Source of the DNA: a virus
Virus record (IMG/VR): IMGVR_UViG_3300027833_000126
Location: 1-35,085 of that record
DNA length: 35,085 nucleotides
Direction: 5' to 3' (one strand)
Below, one piece after another: positions 1 to 5,282 of the stretch (positions are counted from its first letter, which is position 1; each line of letters opens with the position of its first letter). The position numbers were made by a program, and so were the translations under genes. Below the pieces are notes generated by a model. That model saw only the letters and a program-made list of their open reading frames with translations, ran no database searches and had not been told where the DNA came from.

Positions 1-408
1 GATGTTCCGTTGATTGAAACTAAATATGATTCGGATTATTGGATTGTATTTGATACTCTACAATTTGATACCCCAATGTATAGTTACTTGGGATGGTTTA
101 ATGACCAAACTCTTAATAATCCTATCCCTATTGGGAACTACACATATACTATTAGAGAACTTAATGCTATGGGGAATCTATTTAACCTTGCTGGGTATGA
201 AGTTACTAAACATACGTGTCTTGATTGTCCTTATAGTGAAACATTATTTGGAACCAAATCTAACTATAATTATCACCCTACCCAAAACATTTTTATTGAT
301 GATGAGATGGTAGGTGATACAGCTTCCATATTTATTCAGGTATTATTTAATAGTGATATGGGAATGAGTGAAACTCGTGATATAGAAATGAAAATTATTT
401 TCGAATAG
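1..408 (+). CDS. Unknown protein, C-terminal part (5' end outside window)
   Basis: The frame is open from base 1, so the visible 135 codons are the 3' end of a longer gene. The TTG at 10 is only the first possible start codon in the window and is probably not the real start. The visible part is rich in aromatic and acidic residues, with alternating hydrophobic stretches that suggest a beta-rich domain. It has one Cys-x-x-Cys pair (CLDC, encoded near 217-228) but no second pair to make a zinc site. It ends in TAG and is followed by a 57-nt gap before the next credible start. No family was recognised. A structural or accessory phage protein would fit the setting, but nothing in the sequence decides this. 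Confidence 0.6.
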   Translation, partial: DVPLIETKYDSDYWIVFDTLQFDTPMYSYLGWFNDQTLNNPIPIGNYTYTIRELNAMGNLFNLAGYEVTKHTCLDCPYSETLFGTKSNYNYHPTQNIFIDDEMVGDTASIFIQVLFNSDMGMSETRDIEMKIIFE

Positions 409-433
409 ATTAGGTTGCCCGAAATATCTTTCG

Positions 434-442
434 TATATTCAC
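434..442 (+). promoter_or_regulatory. Candidate promoter -7 element (TATATTCAC)
   Basis: The sequence CGTATATTCAC lies 24 nt upstream of the ATG at 466, between the stop of the preceding gene and this start. The same 11-mer occurs upstream of the primase gene (24380-24390), and a close relative, CGTATATTTATG, precedes the kinase gene at 26125-26136. It is a variant of the window-wide YATATTTATR motif. No TTG-type -33 element sits 19-20 nt upstream, so the call rests on the recurrent motif and its position. Confidence 0.4.
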
Positions 443-465
443 GGCATATTAATAAAATAAAGGTT

Positions 466-663
466 ATGAAGAATTTTAAAAATCTCTTAGAAGAAACAAT
501 CGCGGAAAATCAAATAGAATCGTTGCTACCTTCGCGGGAATACAGCGAGAATGAGCGCATATACATGCGAGGCTACAACGCAGCGCTAAGTGATATGCTC
601 GATGATTTTAACAGCGAATTTAGCGAATTTATGGAAACCACATATACTCAATCTTTAAATTAA
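466..663 (+). CDS. Small acidic protein of unknown function (65 aa)
   Basis: A 65-residue protein starting MKNFKNLLEE. An in-frame TTG at 415 would extend it, but the ATG at 466 is preferred because it carries the context AAAGGTTATG, nearly identical to the AAAAGTTATG at the next two genes and at 3146. The protein is predicted helical and acidic, with a central YMRGYNAALSDML stretch. It has no signal peptide, membrane segment or cysteine motif. It is the first of four short genes before the tRNA cluster. Such small genes in T4-like phages are often early host-takeover factors, but no family was recognised and no function is assigned. Confidence 0.65.
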   Translation: MKNFKNLLEETIAENQIESLLPSREYSENERIYMRGYNAALSDMLDDFNSEFSEFMETTYTQSLN

Positions 664-668
664 AAGTT

Positions 669-836
669 ATGAAACTAGTTAAAAAAATCAAATCAAACCT
701 GCTTACTAAATTATTTGTGGAGTGGGTTCAAGAAGAAGTAGATATTGAATCGCTACAGATGACTAATAAGATGGTTTCTGATAGAATAGATGCAGTTGAT
801 AATAGAACACGAGTTATAGGATTTAAAAAATATTAA
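669..836 (+). CDS. Small protein of unknown function (55 aa)
   Basis: ATG at 669, five bases after the previous stop, with the leader AAAAGTT directly before the start. The product starts MKLVKKIKSN and ends VIGFKKY. The N-terminal ten residues are basic, the middle (FVEWVQEEVDIESLQ) is amphipathic and acidic, and a second helix follows. Spacing and start context match its two neighbours, so the three are probably co-transcribed. No family was recognised. Confidence 0.55.
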   Translation: MKLVKKIKSNLLTKLFVEWVQEEVDIESLQMTNKMVSDRIDAVDNRTRVIGFKKY

Positions 837-846
837 ACTAAAAGTT

Positions 847-1014
847 ATGAATTACCAAGAAATAGAACCAGAATTTACATCTTATGTTGAAATGGCATTT
901 GAATCAGATGAAAGAGTAGGAATTATTTTTGATGCTCTTGCCAATATGAAAAAATACCCAGATGCTTCTCCGTTAGTTTGTTTACAAATTGCGATTGAAG
1001 ATTTGGTTCGATAA
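847..1014 (+). CDS. Small acidic protein of unknown function (55 aa)
   Basis: ATG at 847 in the context AAAAGTTATG, ending with TAA at 1012-1014. The product starts MNYQEIEPEF and is predicted all-helical. The C-terminal half (PLVCLQIAIEDLVR) is amphipathic. A 64-codon open frame on the opposite strand overlaps it but has no start context. The forward gene fits the spacing and start pattern of its neighbours. A candidate promoter for the next gene (1002-1032) overlaps its last codons. No family was recognised. Confidence 0.55.
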   Translation: MNYQEIEPEFTSYVEMAFESDERVGIIFDALANMKKYPDASPLVCLQIAIEDLVR

Positions 1015-1032
1015 AACATTTTTGTACCTTTA
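1002..1032 (+). promoter_or_regulatory. Candidate Bacteroidetes-type promoter TTTG-N19-TACCTTTA
   Basis: TTTG at 1002-1005 and TACCTTTA at 1025-1032 are separated by 19 bases. This matches the known Bacteroidetes housekeeping promoter (TTTG, about 19-21 bases, TAnnTTTG) apart from the last base. The ATG of the next gene is 16 nt downstream of the box. The unit could also carry the tRNA-Gln gene at 1265. The match is read by eye; transcription is inferred. Confidence 0.5.
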
Positions 1033-1047
1033 AATAAATAAAGAATC

Positions 1048-1218
1048 ATGATAGCAGAAAAAGCAAATCTAATCAACGATTTAGGAAAAATCGAACAGGA
1101 AATACAACTATTATGGGAATATCACCCTGATAACCCAGAGGGAATAGATGTAGTAGAACGTTTTAATAAACTACAACAAGAAGCCTTAGCTTTGGATGCT
1201 CATATTCAAACCCTATGA
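1048..1218 (+). CDS. Small coiled-coil-like protein of unknown function (56 aa)
   Basis: ATG at 1048 and TGA at 1216-1218. The product starts MIAEKANLIN and ends LDAHIQTL. Two helices with heptad-like spacing of Leu/Ile (LINDLGKIEQEIQLL and FNKLQQEALALDAHIQ) flank a short turn containing HPDNPEG, consistent with a small helical hairpin. It has its own candidate promoter (1002-1032) and sits directly before the tRNA cluster. No family was recognised. Confidence 0.55.
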   Translation: MIAEKANLINDLGKIEQEIQLLWEYHPDNPEGIDVVERFNKLQQEALALDAHIQTL

Positions 1219-1264
1219 ACTATTGAATACCCTCAACACCAACACCTGAACTTTTAACTTAGAT

Positions 1265-1335
1265 TGTCCGATGGTGTAATGGCAACACTTCTCGTTTTGG
1301 ACGAGACATTCAAGGTTCGAGTCCTTGTCGGATAA
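1265..1335 (+). tRNA. tRNA-Gln (anticodon TTG)
   Basis: A full cloverleaf can be folded by hand. The acceptor TGTCCGA (1265-1271) pairs with TCGGATA (1328-1334), with one G-T wobble. The D-stem is GTGT/ACAC and the anticodon stem TCTCG/CGAGA (1290-1294, 1302-1306). The loop TTTTGGA has TTG at 1297-1299, and the T-arm is CAAGG-TTCGAGT-CCTTG. The discriminator is A1335 and no CCA is encoded. It reads CAA, a frequent codon in the AT-rich phage genes. The first acceptor pair is T-A, and a weak first pair is typical of tRNA-Gln. Confidence 0.93.
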
Positions 1336-1347
1336 CTAAAAAGTAAG

Positions 1348-1380
1348 TTGGAGTGTAGGTATTTTTATATTATATTTATG
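1348..1380 (+). promoter_or_regulatory. Candidate promoter for the tRNA-Ser/Gly/Thr genes (TTGG-N19-TATATTTATG)
   Basis: TTGG at 1348-1351 and TATATTTATG at 1371-1380 are separated by 19 bases. Exactly the same elements and spacing occur upstream of 18240 and 26151. The tRNA-Ser gene begins at 1387, 16 nt from the first base of the box, so the transcript would start a few bases before the mature tRNA. Finding the motif in front of a tRNA gene favours a promoter over a translation signal. Confidence 0.55.
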
Positions 1381-1386
1381 TTGAAT

Positions 1387-1476
1387 GGAGAGATGGCAGA
1401 GCGGTCGAATGCGCTGGTTTTGAAAACCAGTGAACCTTAACAGGTTCCGTGAGTTCGAATCTCACTCTCTCCACCA
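1387..1476 (+). tRNA. tRNA-Ser (anticodon TGA), CCA encoded
   Basis: The acceptor GGAGAGA (1387-1393) pairs perfectly with TCTCTCC (1466-1472). The anticodon stem CTGGT/ACCAG encloses the loop TTTGAAA, with TGA at 1421-1423. The long variable arm (about 1431-1450) is the class II hallmark of serine tRNAs. The T-arm has TTCGAAT. CCA is encoded at 1474-1476, the only one of the four tRNAs here with it. Odd point: the discriminator is A1473, whereas bacterial tRNA-Ser normally has G73. It reads TCA, a very common Ser codon in the tail genes. Confidence 0.95.
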
Positions 1477-1478
1477 TC

Positions 1479-1551
1479 GCGAAAGTAGCTCAGCTGGTAG
1501 AGCATGACTTTACCAAGGTCAGGGTCGCCGGTTCGAATCCGGTCTTTCGCT
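1479..1551 (+). tRNA. tRNA-Gly with unusual anticodon ACC
   Basis: The acceptor GCGAAAG (1479-1485) pairs with CTTTCGC (1544-1550), D-stem GCTC/GAGC, anticodon stem TGACT/GGTCA with a T-G pair closing the loop, and T-arm GCCGG-TTCGAAT-CCGGT. The loop TTACCAA puts ACC at 1512-1514. The body, including the U73 discriminator (T1551), closely resembles bacterial tRNA-Gly(GCC), so it is very likely a glycine tRNA in which G34 became A34. Bacteria normally read GGU/GGC with GCC. A34 is almost confined to tRNA-Arg(ACG), where it is converted to inosine. No CCA is encoded. Confidence 0.9.
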
Positions 1552-1556
1552 CTGTT

Positions 1557-1629
1557 GCCTTTGTAGCTCAGTTGGTAGAGCCACTGATTTGTAATCAGTA
1601 GGTCGTCGGTTCAAGTCCGGCCAAAGGCT
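1557..1629 (+). tRNA. tRNA-Thr (anticodon TGT)
   Basis: The acceptor GCCTTTG (1557-1563) pairs with CAAAGGC (1622-1628). The anticodon stem ACTGA/TCAGT encloses TTTGTAA, with TGT at 1590-1592. The T-arm is GTCGG-TTCAAGT-CCGGC and the discriminator is T1629. CCA is not encoded. It lies 5 nt after tRNA-Gly, so the Ser-Gly-Thr genes probably form one transcript that needs processing. It reads ACA, a dominant Thr codon in the structural genes. Confidence 0.95.
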
Positions 1630-1665
1630 CAGTTCGCAGTCGAGTATACTCATAGGCGTAAAATT

Positions 1666-1696
1666 AGGAGGATAACTTGGTTATTCTCCTTTTTTT
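1666..1696 (+). terminator. Rho-independent terminator after the tRNA cluster
   Basis: AGGAGGATAAC (1666-1676) pairs with GTTATTCTCCT (1680-1690) over 11 bp, with one G-T pair and a 3-nt loop (TTG), followed by a run of T from 1690 to 1696. This is a textbook intrinsic terminator. It lies 37 nt downstream of tRNA-Thr, so it ends the tRNA transcript before the membrane-protein gene at 1749. Confidence 0.9.
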
Positions 1697-1707
1697 ATGT
1701 ACCTTAC

Positions 1708-1729
1708 CCCCTAATACAAGGGGTTCTTT
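1708..1729 (+). terminator. Possible second, weak terminator hairpin
   Basis: CCCCT (1708-1712) pairs with AGGGG (1719-1723) around the 6-base loop AATACA, followed by TTCTTT. The stem is short and the T-tract is broken by C. It could be a back-up terminator behind the strong one at 1666-1696, or a 5' structure for the gene at 1749. Confidence 0.35.
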
Positions 1730-1748
1730 GACATAATACTATAAAACT

Positions 1749-2054
1749 ATGGAAATTACATCATTTATTTTAGGTGTATGTGCAGTTATCATTTTAATGA
1801 TGGTTGTAGGTACGTTTGTGAATCATATGGCTATAAAAACTCTAAAGTTACAGTTTGATAACTTAGATAAGTATGCTAACCGCATAGAACAAAAAACAAA
1901 CCAAAGGATTAATACCGAAATACAGGATTTATCCCAAAGTGCTAATAATGACGATAAGGAAATTGTTAAGTACATCGATTCCCGAGTTGATAAACTCGAA
2001 GACAAGATCTATACTGATTTTGATGTTAAAAAGAAACAGACGAAAAAATATTAA
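1749..2054 (+). CDS. Small membrane-anchored coiled-coil protein (101 aa)
   Basis: The N-terminal residues from about 4 to 28 (ILGVCAVIILMMVVGTF region) form a single strong hydrophobic helix. From residue 33 to the end the protein is polar and helical with heptad-like spacing (KLQFDNLDKYANRIEQ, VDKLEDKIY), ending in a basic KKKQTKKY tail. The likely topology is one inner-membrane helix with a cytoplasmic coiled coil. It is the first gene after the tRNA terminator. Its start context (ACTATGG) has no Shine-Dalgarno sequence. The 91-aa protein at 3919 has a similar architecture without clear sequence identity. Function unknown; a membrane-associated early phage protein is one possibility. Confidence 0.65.
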   Translation: MEITSFILGVCAVIILMMVVGTFVNHMAIKTLKLQFDNLDKYANRIEQKTNQRINTEIQDLSQSANNDDKEIVKYIDSRVDKLEDKIYTDFDVKKKQTKKY

Positions 2055-2152
2055 TCAAATAACCGTCGAAGAACCCCACTTATTTCCATATATAACGCGA
2101 TATTATGCAATACTATATAACCACCACCACAGATAGCGACGTGGAAATTACA

Positions 2153-2162
2153 TATATTTATA
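2153..2162 (+). promoter_or_regulatory. Candidate promoter box TATATTTATA (near-leaderless class)
   Basis: A perfect copy of the recurrent motif lies in the 111-nt non-coding gap after the gene ending at 2054. The GTG start at 2166 is exactly 13 nt from its first base, the same distance as at 7960/7973 and 29926/29939. No TTG-type -33 element is seen 17-20 nt upstream. The rest of the gap (2055-2152) shows nothing else clear. Confidence 0.5.
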
Positions 2163-2165
2163 CAC

Positions 2166-2390
2166 GTGAAGACAGAAACTAAGATAAAAGAATACGCTAC
2201 TATAGCTCATTTATATTATGTGGAAGGAACTTTTTCTAAGGAAGACGTTCATACCTGGATGGATGAATACGGGCTTGAGGTTGTTAAGCTTCTTAAAGGG
2301 AGAATAGAATTTACTTATACTGATGATTGGTATAAAACCAAGATGACTATTTGGAAAAATGGTAAAGTAGAAGTTGAAGCCAATATCTAA
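2166..2390 (+). CDS. Small protein of unknown function (74 aa)
   Basis: Starts with GTG at 2166. The next in-frame Met is at residue 32, inside what looks like one continuous domain, so GTG is preferred. There is almost no space for a leader: the start is 3 nt after the TATATTTATA box. The N-terminal half is helical (IKEYATIAHLYYVEG). The C-terminal half has alternating aromatic and polar residues (RIEFTYTDDWYKTKMTIW), suggesting a beta-hairpin. The stop overlaps the next start by 1 nt (TAATG), so the two are probably translationally coupled. No family was recognised. Confidence 0.6.
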   Translation: MKTETKIKEYATIAHLYYVEGTFSKEDVHTWMDEYGLEVVKLLKGRIEFTYTDDWYKTKMTIWKNGKVEVEANI

Positions 2391-2815
2391 TGATAGATCC
2401 AGAAAAACTGTTTAGTAATTTTGAACTTCCCAAACATGAGGATGGGGATATCTTTAACGAACTACAAAAAACTCAAACATTTAAATTGGGTATGTTCAAA
2501 AAGATTATTTGGAATCAAAAAAGCATGGAAGATAAAATGGACAAATTCATAGAGATGATGCCCGAGTTAGCCGAAGCCATTGATTTTGATGGTGATGCCG
2601 GTGAATTTGTTACTCATACCAGAGCTTGGACATATCTTAAAGATTTCAATCCAGATTTAGAACAAGCCCAAGATGCTGCTAAAATTTTCTCCGATACTTA
2701 CACTATTACCGCATGTGATTTAGCAATCCACTTTTGGGAGGAAAAAGAATCCTATGAAAAATGTGCACATATCAAAAAAGTTCAAGATTTATTAAAACTA
2801 AACGTGATTCCCTAA
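2390..2815 (+). CDS. Acidic helical protein of unknown function (141 aa)
   Basis: ATG at 2390 overlaps the preceding TAA by one base. The protein is acidic and predicted mostly helical, with no cysteine motif or membrane segment. A Met/Glu-rich stretch (DKFIEMMPELAEAIDFDGDAGEF, about residues 45-67) and an ACDLAIHFWEEKE helix near residue 105 stand out. Co-expression with the 74-aa protein is implied by the overlap. It is followed by a purine-rich gap and a hairpin. The setting (between the tRNAs and the late sigma factor) suggests an early or middle regulatory gene, but no family was recognised. Confidence 0.65.
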   Translation: MIDPEKLFSNFELPKHEDGDIFNELQKTQTFKLGMFKKIIWNQKSMEDKMDKFIEMMPELAEAIDFDGDAGEFVTHTRAWTYLKDFNPDLEQAQDAAKIFSDTYTITACDLAIHFWEEKESYEKCAHIKKVQDLLKLNVIP

Positions 2816-2840
2816 GATACTTATTGTAGATTTGGGGTAC

Positions 2841-2911
2841 AGAGGAAAGGAAGATGAGGAGATAGGGAGAGAGGGAATGGGATGTGATGTTTCGTGACGT
2901 CTCCCGAGACG
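2841..2911 (+). other. Purine-rich tract followed by a short perfect hairpin
   Basis: Between the stop at 2815 and the ATG at 2931, positions 2841-2882 contain 39 purines out of 42 bases. Just after it, CGTCTC (2898-2903) and GAGACG (2906-2911) form perfect inverted arms. In practice this folds as a 5-bp stem with a 4-nt loop. The + strand downstream is A-rich (CAATAAAAAA), not T-rich, so it does not look like a terminator for the genes here. The stem ends 19 nt before the next start and could be a 5' mRNA structure or processing site. Confidence 0.4.
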
Positions 2912-2930
2912 CAATAAAAAAACAAATATT

Positions 2931-3122
2931 ATGAAAAACAGAGAATTATTCAAAGACAAAATTAGACGTATTGATGGGAAACTCAAGACAATTCGTGTAA
3001 TGGCTACTCGCCAAGGAACTACTATTCAAGATCTCGATGCACTCATTGATGATATTACTACTCAATTGGGTGATATGTCTACTATGATTGAGAGAGAAAG
3101 TAAAGACTCTTACGGGAGATAA
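2931..3122 (+). CDS. Small coiled-coil-like protein (63 aa)
   Basis: A 63-residue basic-then-acidic helical protein starting MKNRELFKDK. The segment from residue 12 to 55 has regular hydrophobic spacing (IDGKLKTIRVMA, IQDLDALIDDITTQLGDMSTMIE), consistent with a helical hairpin or coiled coil. The start has an A/T-rich leader (AAACAAATATTATG) and the hairpin at 2898-2911 just upstream. An overlapping reverse-strand frame is ignored because it lacks a start context. No family was recognised. Confidence 0.55.
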   Translation: MKNRELFKDKIRRIDGKLKTIRVMATRQGTTIQDLDALIDDITTQLGDMSTMIERESKDSYGR

Positions 3123-3145
3123 TAAACTAAACTAAAATAAAAGTT

Positions 3146-3922
3146 ATGAATTTAACAGCAGATCAAATCCAAGGAAATTGGGACACCTTTATTTCCAACA
3201 TCGAAACCCACATCACGGGGGATAGAAGACAATCACTTCTTGATTTTTATAATAAATACCAAGAACGTGTCATATTAATGCCTGCCGCTCATAAAAAAGA
3301 ATACCATAACTCCTTTCCTGGAGGGTATGTTGAACATGTAAATCGTGTTGTGAGATGTGCTATTAAACAATCCCAGCTATGGGAGGATGAAGGAGCAGAT
3401 ATGTCTACCTTCACTATGGAAGAACTTGTATTTTCTGCTATTAATCATGATTTAGGAAAAATGGGTGATGAAGATAATGAATCATATATCCCCCAGACAG
3501 ATAAGTGGAGACGTGATAAGTTAGGTGAGGATTATACATTTAACAAAAAAGTACCATTCTCATCTGTTCCAGATCGTGGTTTATTTATGCTTCAGTCACA
3601 TGGTGTAATATATACCTTCAACGAAATGCTCGCGATACAAACGCATGATGGTTTATACGACGCAGCTAATGAGAAATATCTTAAAGCATATATGCCCGAA
3701 CAAAAACCACGTACTTCGCTGCCATTTATACTGCACCAGGCCGACTTAATGGCTGCACGTATTGAGTTCGAAAGAGAGTGGTTACCTAAATTAAATGGTA
3801 GCGTGGAGACGCCAAAGAAGAATTTTACATTGGATGCCAAGCCGAAAAGTCAATCACAACAACAGAAAGCTTTAGGTTCAATAAAAAGTGAAGGTTTAAA
3901 AAATTTATTAGATAACTTATGA
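3146..3922 (+). CDS. HD-domain phosphohydrolase
   Basis: A 258-aa protein with the metal-binding signature of the HD superfamily. H64 is in GGYVEHVNRV, H101-D102 in NHDLGKMG, H167-D168 in AIQTHDGLYD, and a later HQAD motif (H197/D200) is in an arginine-rich helix. HD proteins hydrolyse phosphate ester bonds of nucleotides or cyclic nucleotides. The substrate cannot be read from sequence, though nucleotide-pool or signal-nucleotide hydrolysis would suit a phage. The last 40 residues are Lys/Gln/Ser-rich and probably disordered (PKSQSQQQK). The start has the AAAAGTTATG context. The stop overlaps the next gene (ATGA). Related HD proteins are common near gp55-like genes in marine T4-like phages, from general knowledge. 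Confidence 0.82.
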   Translation: MNLTADQIQGNWDTFISNIETHITGDRRQSLLDFYNKYQERVILMPAAHKKEYHNSFPGGYVEHVNRVVRCAIKQSQLWEDEGADMSTFTMEELVFSAINHDLGKMGDEDNESYIPQTDKWRRDKLGEDYTFNKKVPFSSVPDRGLFMLQSHGVIYTFNEMLAIQTHDGLYDAANEKYLKAYMPEQKPRTSLPFILHQADLMAARIEFEREWLPKLNGSVETPKKNFTLDAKPKSQSQQQKALGSIKSEGLKNLLDNL

Positions 3923-4194
3923 TTATTACTATTATTATATTATCCGTTTTTGTAGTTGCCTTAGGGTTTTCTACATTTAACCTTCTCCGTAAATTCGAAA
4001 AGCAAGAAGATATCCTCGCAGGTTATTTAGAATATTTAGATAAACTATCGCGAGTAATAGAGGTTTCAGATGAAAAGATGAAAAATATTGATGCACGCGG
4101 TACTTTTAGTAGCGATGATGAGGTAGGTTTTTTCTTTCAACAAATAAAAGGGTTACAAGATATCTTAAACGACTTCCAGTTAAAGAAACTTTGA
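3919..4194 (+). CDS. Small membrane-anchored protein of unknown function (91 aa)
   Basis: ATG at 3919 overlaps the HD gene's TGA (ATGA). Residues 2-24 (IITIIILSVFVVALGFSTF) form a hydrophobic helix, followed by basic residues (RKFEKQ) and an acidic helical region to the end. This suggests a single inner-membrane anchor with a cytoplasmic coiled tail. It sits between the HD phosphohydrolase and the sigma factor in one apparent operon. Its size and layout resemble the 101-aa protein at 1749, but no clear residue identity is seen. Function unknown. Confidence 0.65.
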   Translation: MIITIIILSVFVVALGFSTFNLLRKFEKQEDILAGYLEYLDKLSRVIEVSDEKMKNIDARGTFSSDDEVGFFFQQIKGLQDILNDFQLKKL

Positions 4195-4203
4195 TAACCA
4201 ACT

Positions 4204-4911
4204 ATGCCTAGAAAAAGAAATCCTAAGAGTAAAAACTACTTTACCCAAGAAACAGAAGATGCTATTGTATTATACAATGGCACTTCTGATACGGACGTAA
4301 AAAGTAGAATTTATCAAAATGAAATCCATTATCCGTTTTTTAAATTAACGGAAAATATAATCCATACCTTTAAATTTTATTATACGGAGGTAAATGAGAT
4401 TGAACATCTACAACACGAAGTAATCTGTTTCTTATTATCTAAGATTCATTTATTTGATCCTACAAGAGGTGCTAAAGCATATTCTTATTTTGGTACTATA
4501 GCTAAACGTTATTTAATCCTCCAGAATCAAAAGAATTACAAGAAACGTGTCCATAAAGCTCCAATCGATGAGTTATTTAAGGATGATACTCATACCTATA
4601 GTATGGATGAAGTAGGAGTAGCTAATGATCCCTTAAATATGTACATTAACTTATATGTGGACTACTGCTCAGAAAGATTATTTGAATTATTCCCTAAAAA
4701 ACACGATGCTGCTGTTGCAGATGCTATTTTAGAGTTGTTCCGTAAAAGAGAATATATTGACGTTTTTAACAAAAAAGCACTTTATATCTATATTAGAGAA
4801 ATGATAGATGTGAAAACTCCTAAAATCACAAAAATAGCTAACCAATTGTATGTTATATTTAAGGATAACTATATTTTCTATCTTGAAAACGGATATGTAG
4901 AATTCGAATAA
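4204..4911 (+). CDS. Late-transcription sigma factor, T4 gp55-like
   Basis: A 235-aa protein. Residues 69-105 (HEVICFLLSKIHLFDPTRGA then AYSYFGTIAKRYLI) match the sigma region 2.1-2.2 pattern, the core-polymerase-binding helices conserved in T4 gp55. The N-terminus is basic (MPRKRNPKSK). There is no region 4, as expected for gp55, which depends on a coactivator and the sliding clamp. T4 gp55 is 185 aa; this one has an extra C-terminal part (about 160-235) with helices rich in Tyr/Ile/Lys. Its role would be to direct host RNA polymerase to late promoters, and it sits immediately upstream of the baseplate operon and its candidate box at 4915. The family call is by motif and context. Confidence 0.8.
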   Translation: MPRKRNPKSKNYFTQETEDAIVLYNGTSDTDVKSRIYQNEIHYPFFKLTENIIHTFKFYYTEVNEIEHLQHEVICFLLSKIHLFDPTRGAKAYSYFGTIAKRYLILQNQKNYKKRVHKAPIDELFKDDTHTYSMDEVGVANDPLNMYINLYVDYCSERLFELFPKKHDAAVADAILELFRKREYIDVFNKKALYIYIREMIDVKTPKITKIANQLYVIFKDNYIFYLENGYVEFE

Positions 4912-4914
4912 GGT

Positions 4915-4924
4915 TATATTTATA
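4915..4924 (+). promoter_or_regulatory. Candidate late promoter box TATATTTATA for the baseplate operon
   Basis: A perfect TATATTTATA lies 4 nt after the sigma factor stop and 30 nt (first base to ATG) before the next gene. This leaves a roughly 20-nt A-rich leader with no Shine-Dalgarno. An ATG at 4926 is in another frame and closes quickly. No TTG element is present at the usual upstream spacing. Confidence 0.5.
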
Positions 4925-4944
4925 CATGAACAAACACTATAAAT

Positions 4945-5280
4945 ATGAGCCAACAATTCGAAAAAACAGTATTTGGTACTAAAAAATTCTCCGATTTACT
5001 CGAGGAAATTTATAATAACCAAAAGCGCCGCGAAACACAAGTTACCGCGCTTATATCCGAATTAAAACCGATGGTTACTGACATTGGTGACGCCACACTT
5101 ATTGTACCTCTTATTAAAGAATACATGGAAATTGGTGTTAAAAACGATGATGCACTAATCAAGATGGCTACGTTAGTACAACGTGCTTTAAATTCTTCTA
5201 ATGAAGAAGGTGGTTTAGGTATTTCTGATGATGAAAAACAACAGCTACTTGAGGAAATGGAAAAACTCCAAACTAAATAA
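4945..5280 (+). CDS. Helical protein of unknown function between sigma factor and baseplate genes (111 aa)
   Basis: A 111-aa protein with ATG at 4945 and an A-rich leader (ACACTATAAATATG). It is predicted almost entirely helical. The first 45 residues contain an amphipathic helix (FSDLLEEIYNNQKRRETQ), followed by a hydrophobic IVPLIKEYMEIGV segment and an acidic C-terminal coil (DDEKQQLLEEMEKLQTK). Size and position recall small late-transcription or baseplate-assembly proteins of T4, but no residue match to gp33 or another named protein could be seen. It ends 2 nt before the spike gene and is surely co-transcribed with it. Confidence 0.65.
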   Translation: MSQQFEKTVFGTKKFSDLLEEIYNNQKRRETQVTALISELKPMVTDIGDATLIVPLIKEYMEIGVKNDDALIKMATLVQRALNSSNEEGGLGISDDEKQQLLEEMEKLQTK

Positions 5281-5282
5281 CA

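Noticed and set aside
14-313. 99-codon + strand frame inside the first gene
   Set aside because: It lies in another frame within a longer open frame that continues to 408, and its protein is dominated by Leu/Ile from shifted AT-rich codons.
415-465. TTG start extending the 65-aa gene upstream
   Set aside because: The extension covers the promoter-like CGTATATTCAC site, and the ATG at 466 has the repeated AAAGGTTATG context.
882-1076. 64-codon open frame on the minus strand
   Set aside because: It overlaps two better + strand genes with matching start contexts and spacing, and no other confident gene is on the minus strand.
1727-1745. TTGACA...TATAAA upstream of 1749 as a sigma-70 promoter
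   Set aside because: The spacing between the two hexamers is only about 6 nt, far too short, and TTTG-N19 lands inside the gene on a non-matching sequence.
1939-2136. 65-codon + strand frame overlapping the membrane protein
   Set aside because: Its first half overlaps the membrane-protein gene in another frame, and its tail runs through the AT-rich gap with low-complexity residues.
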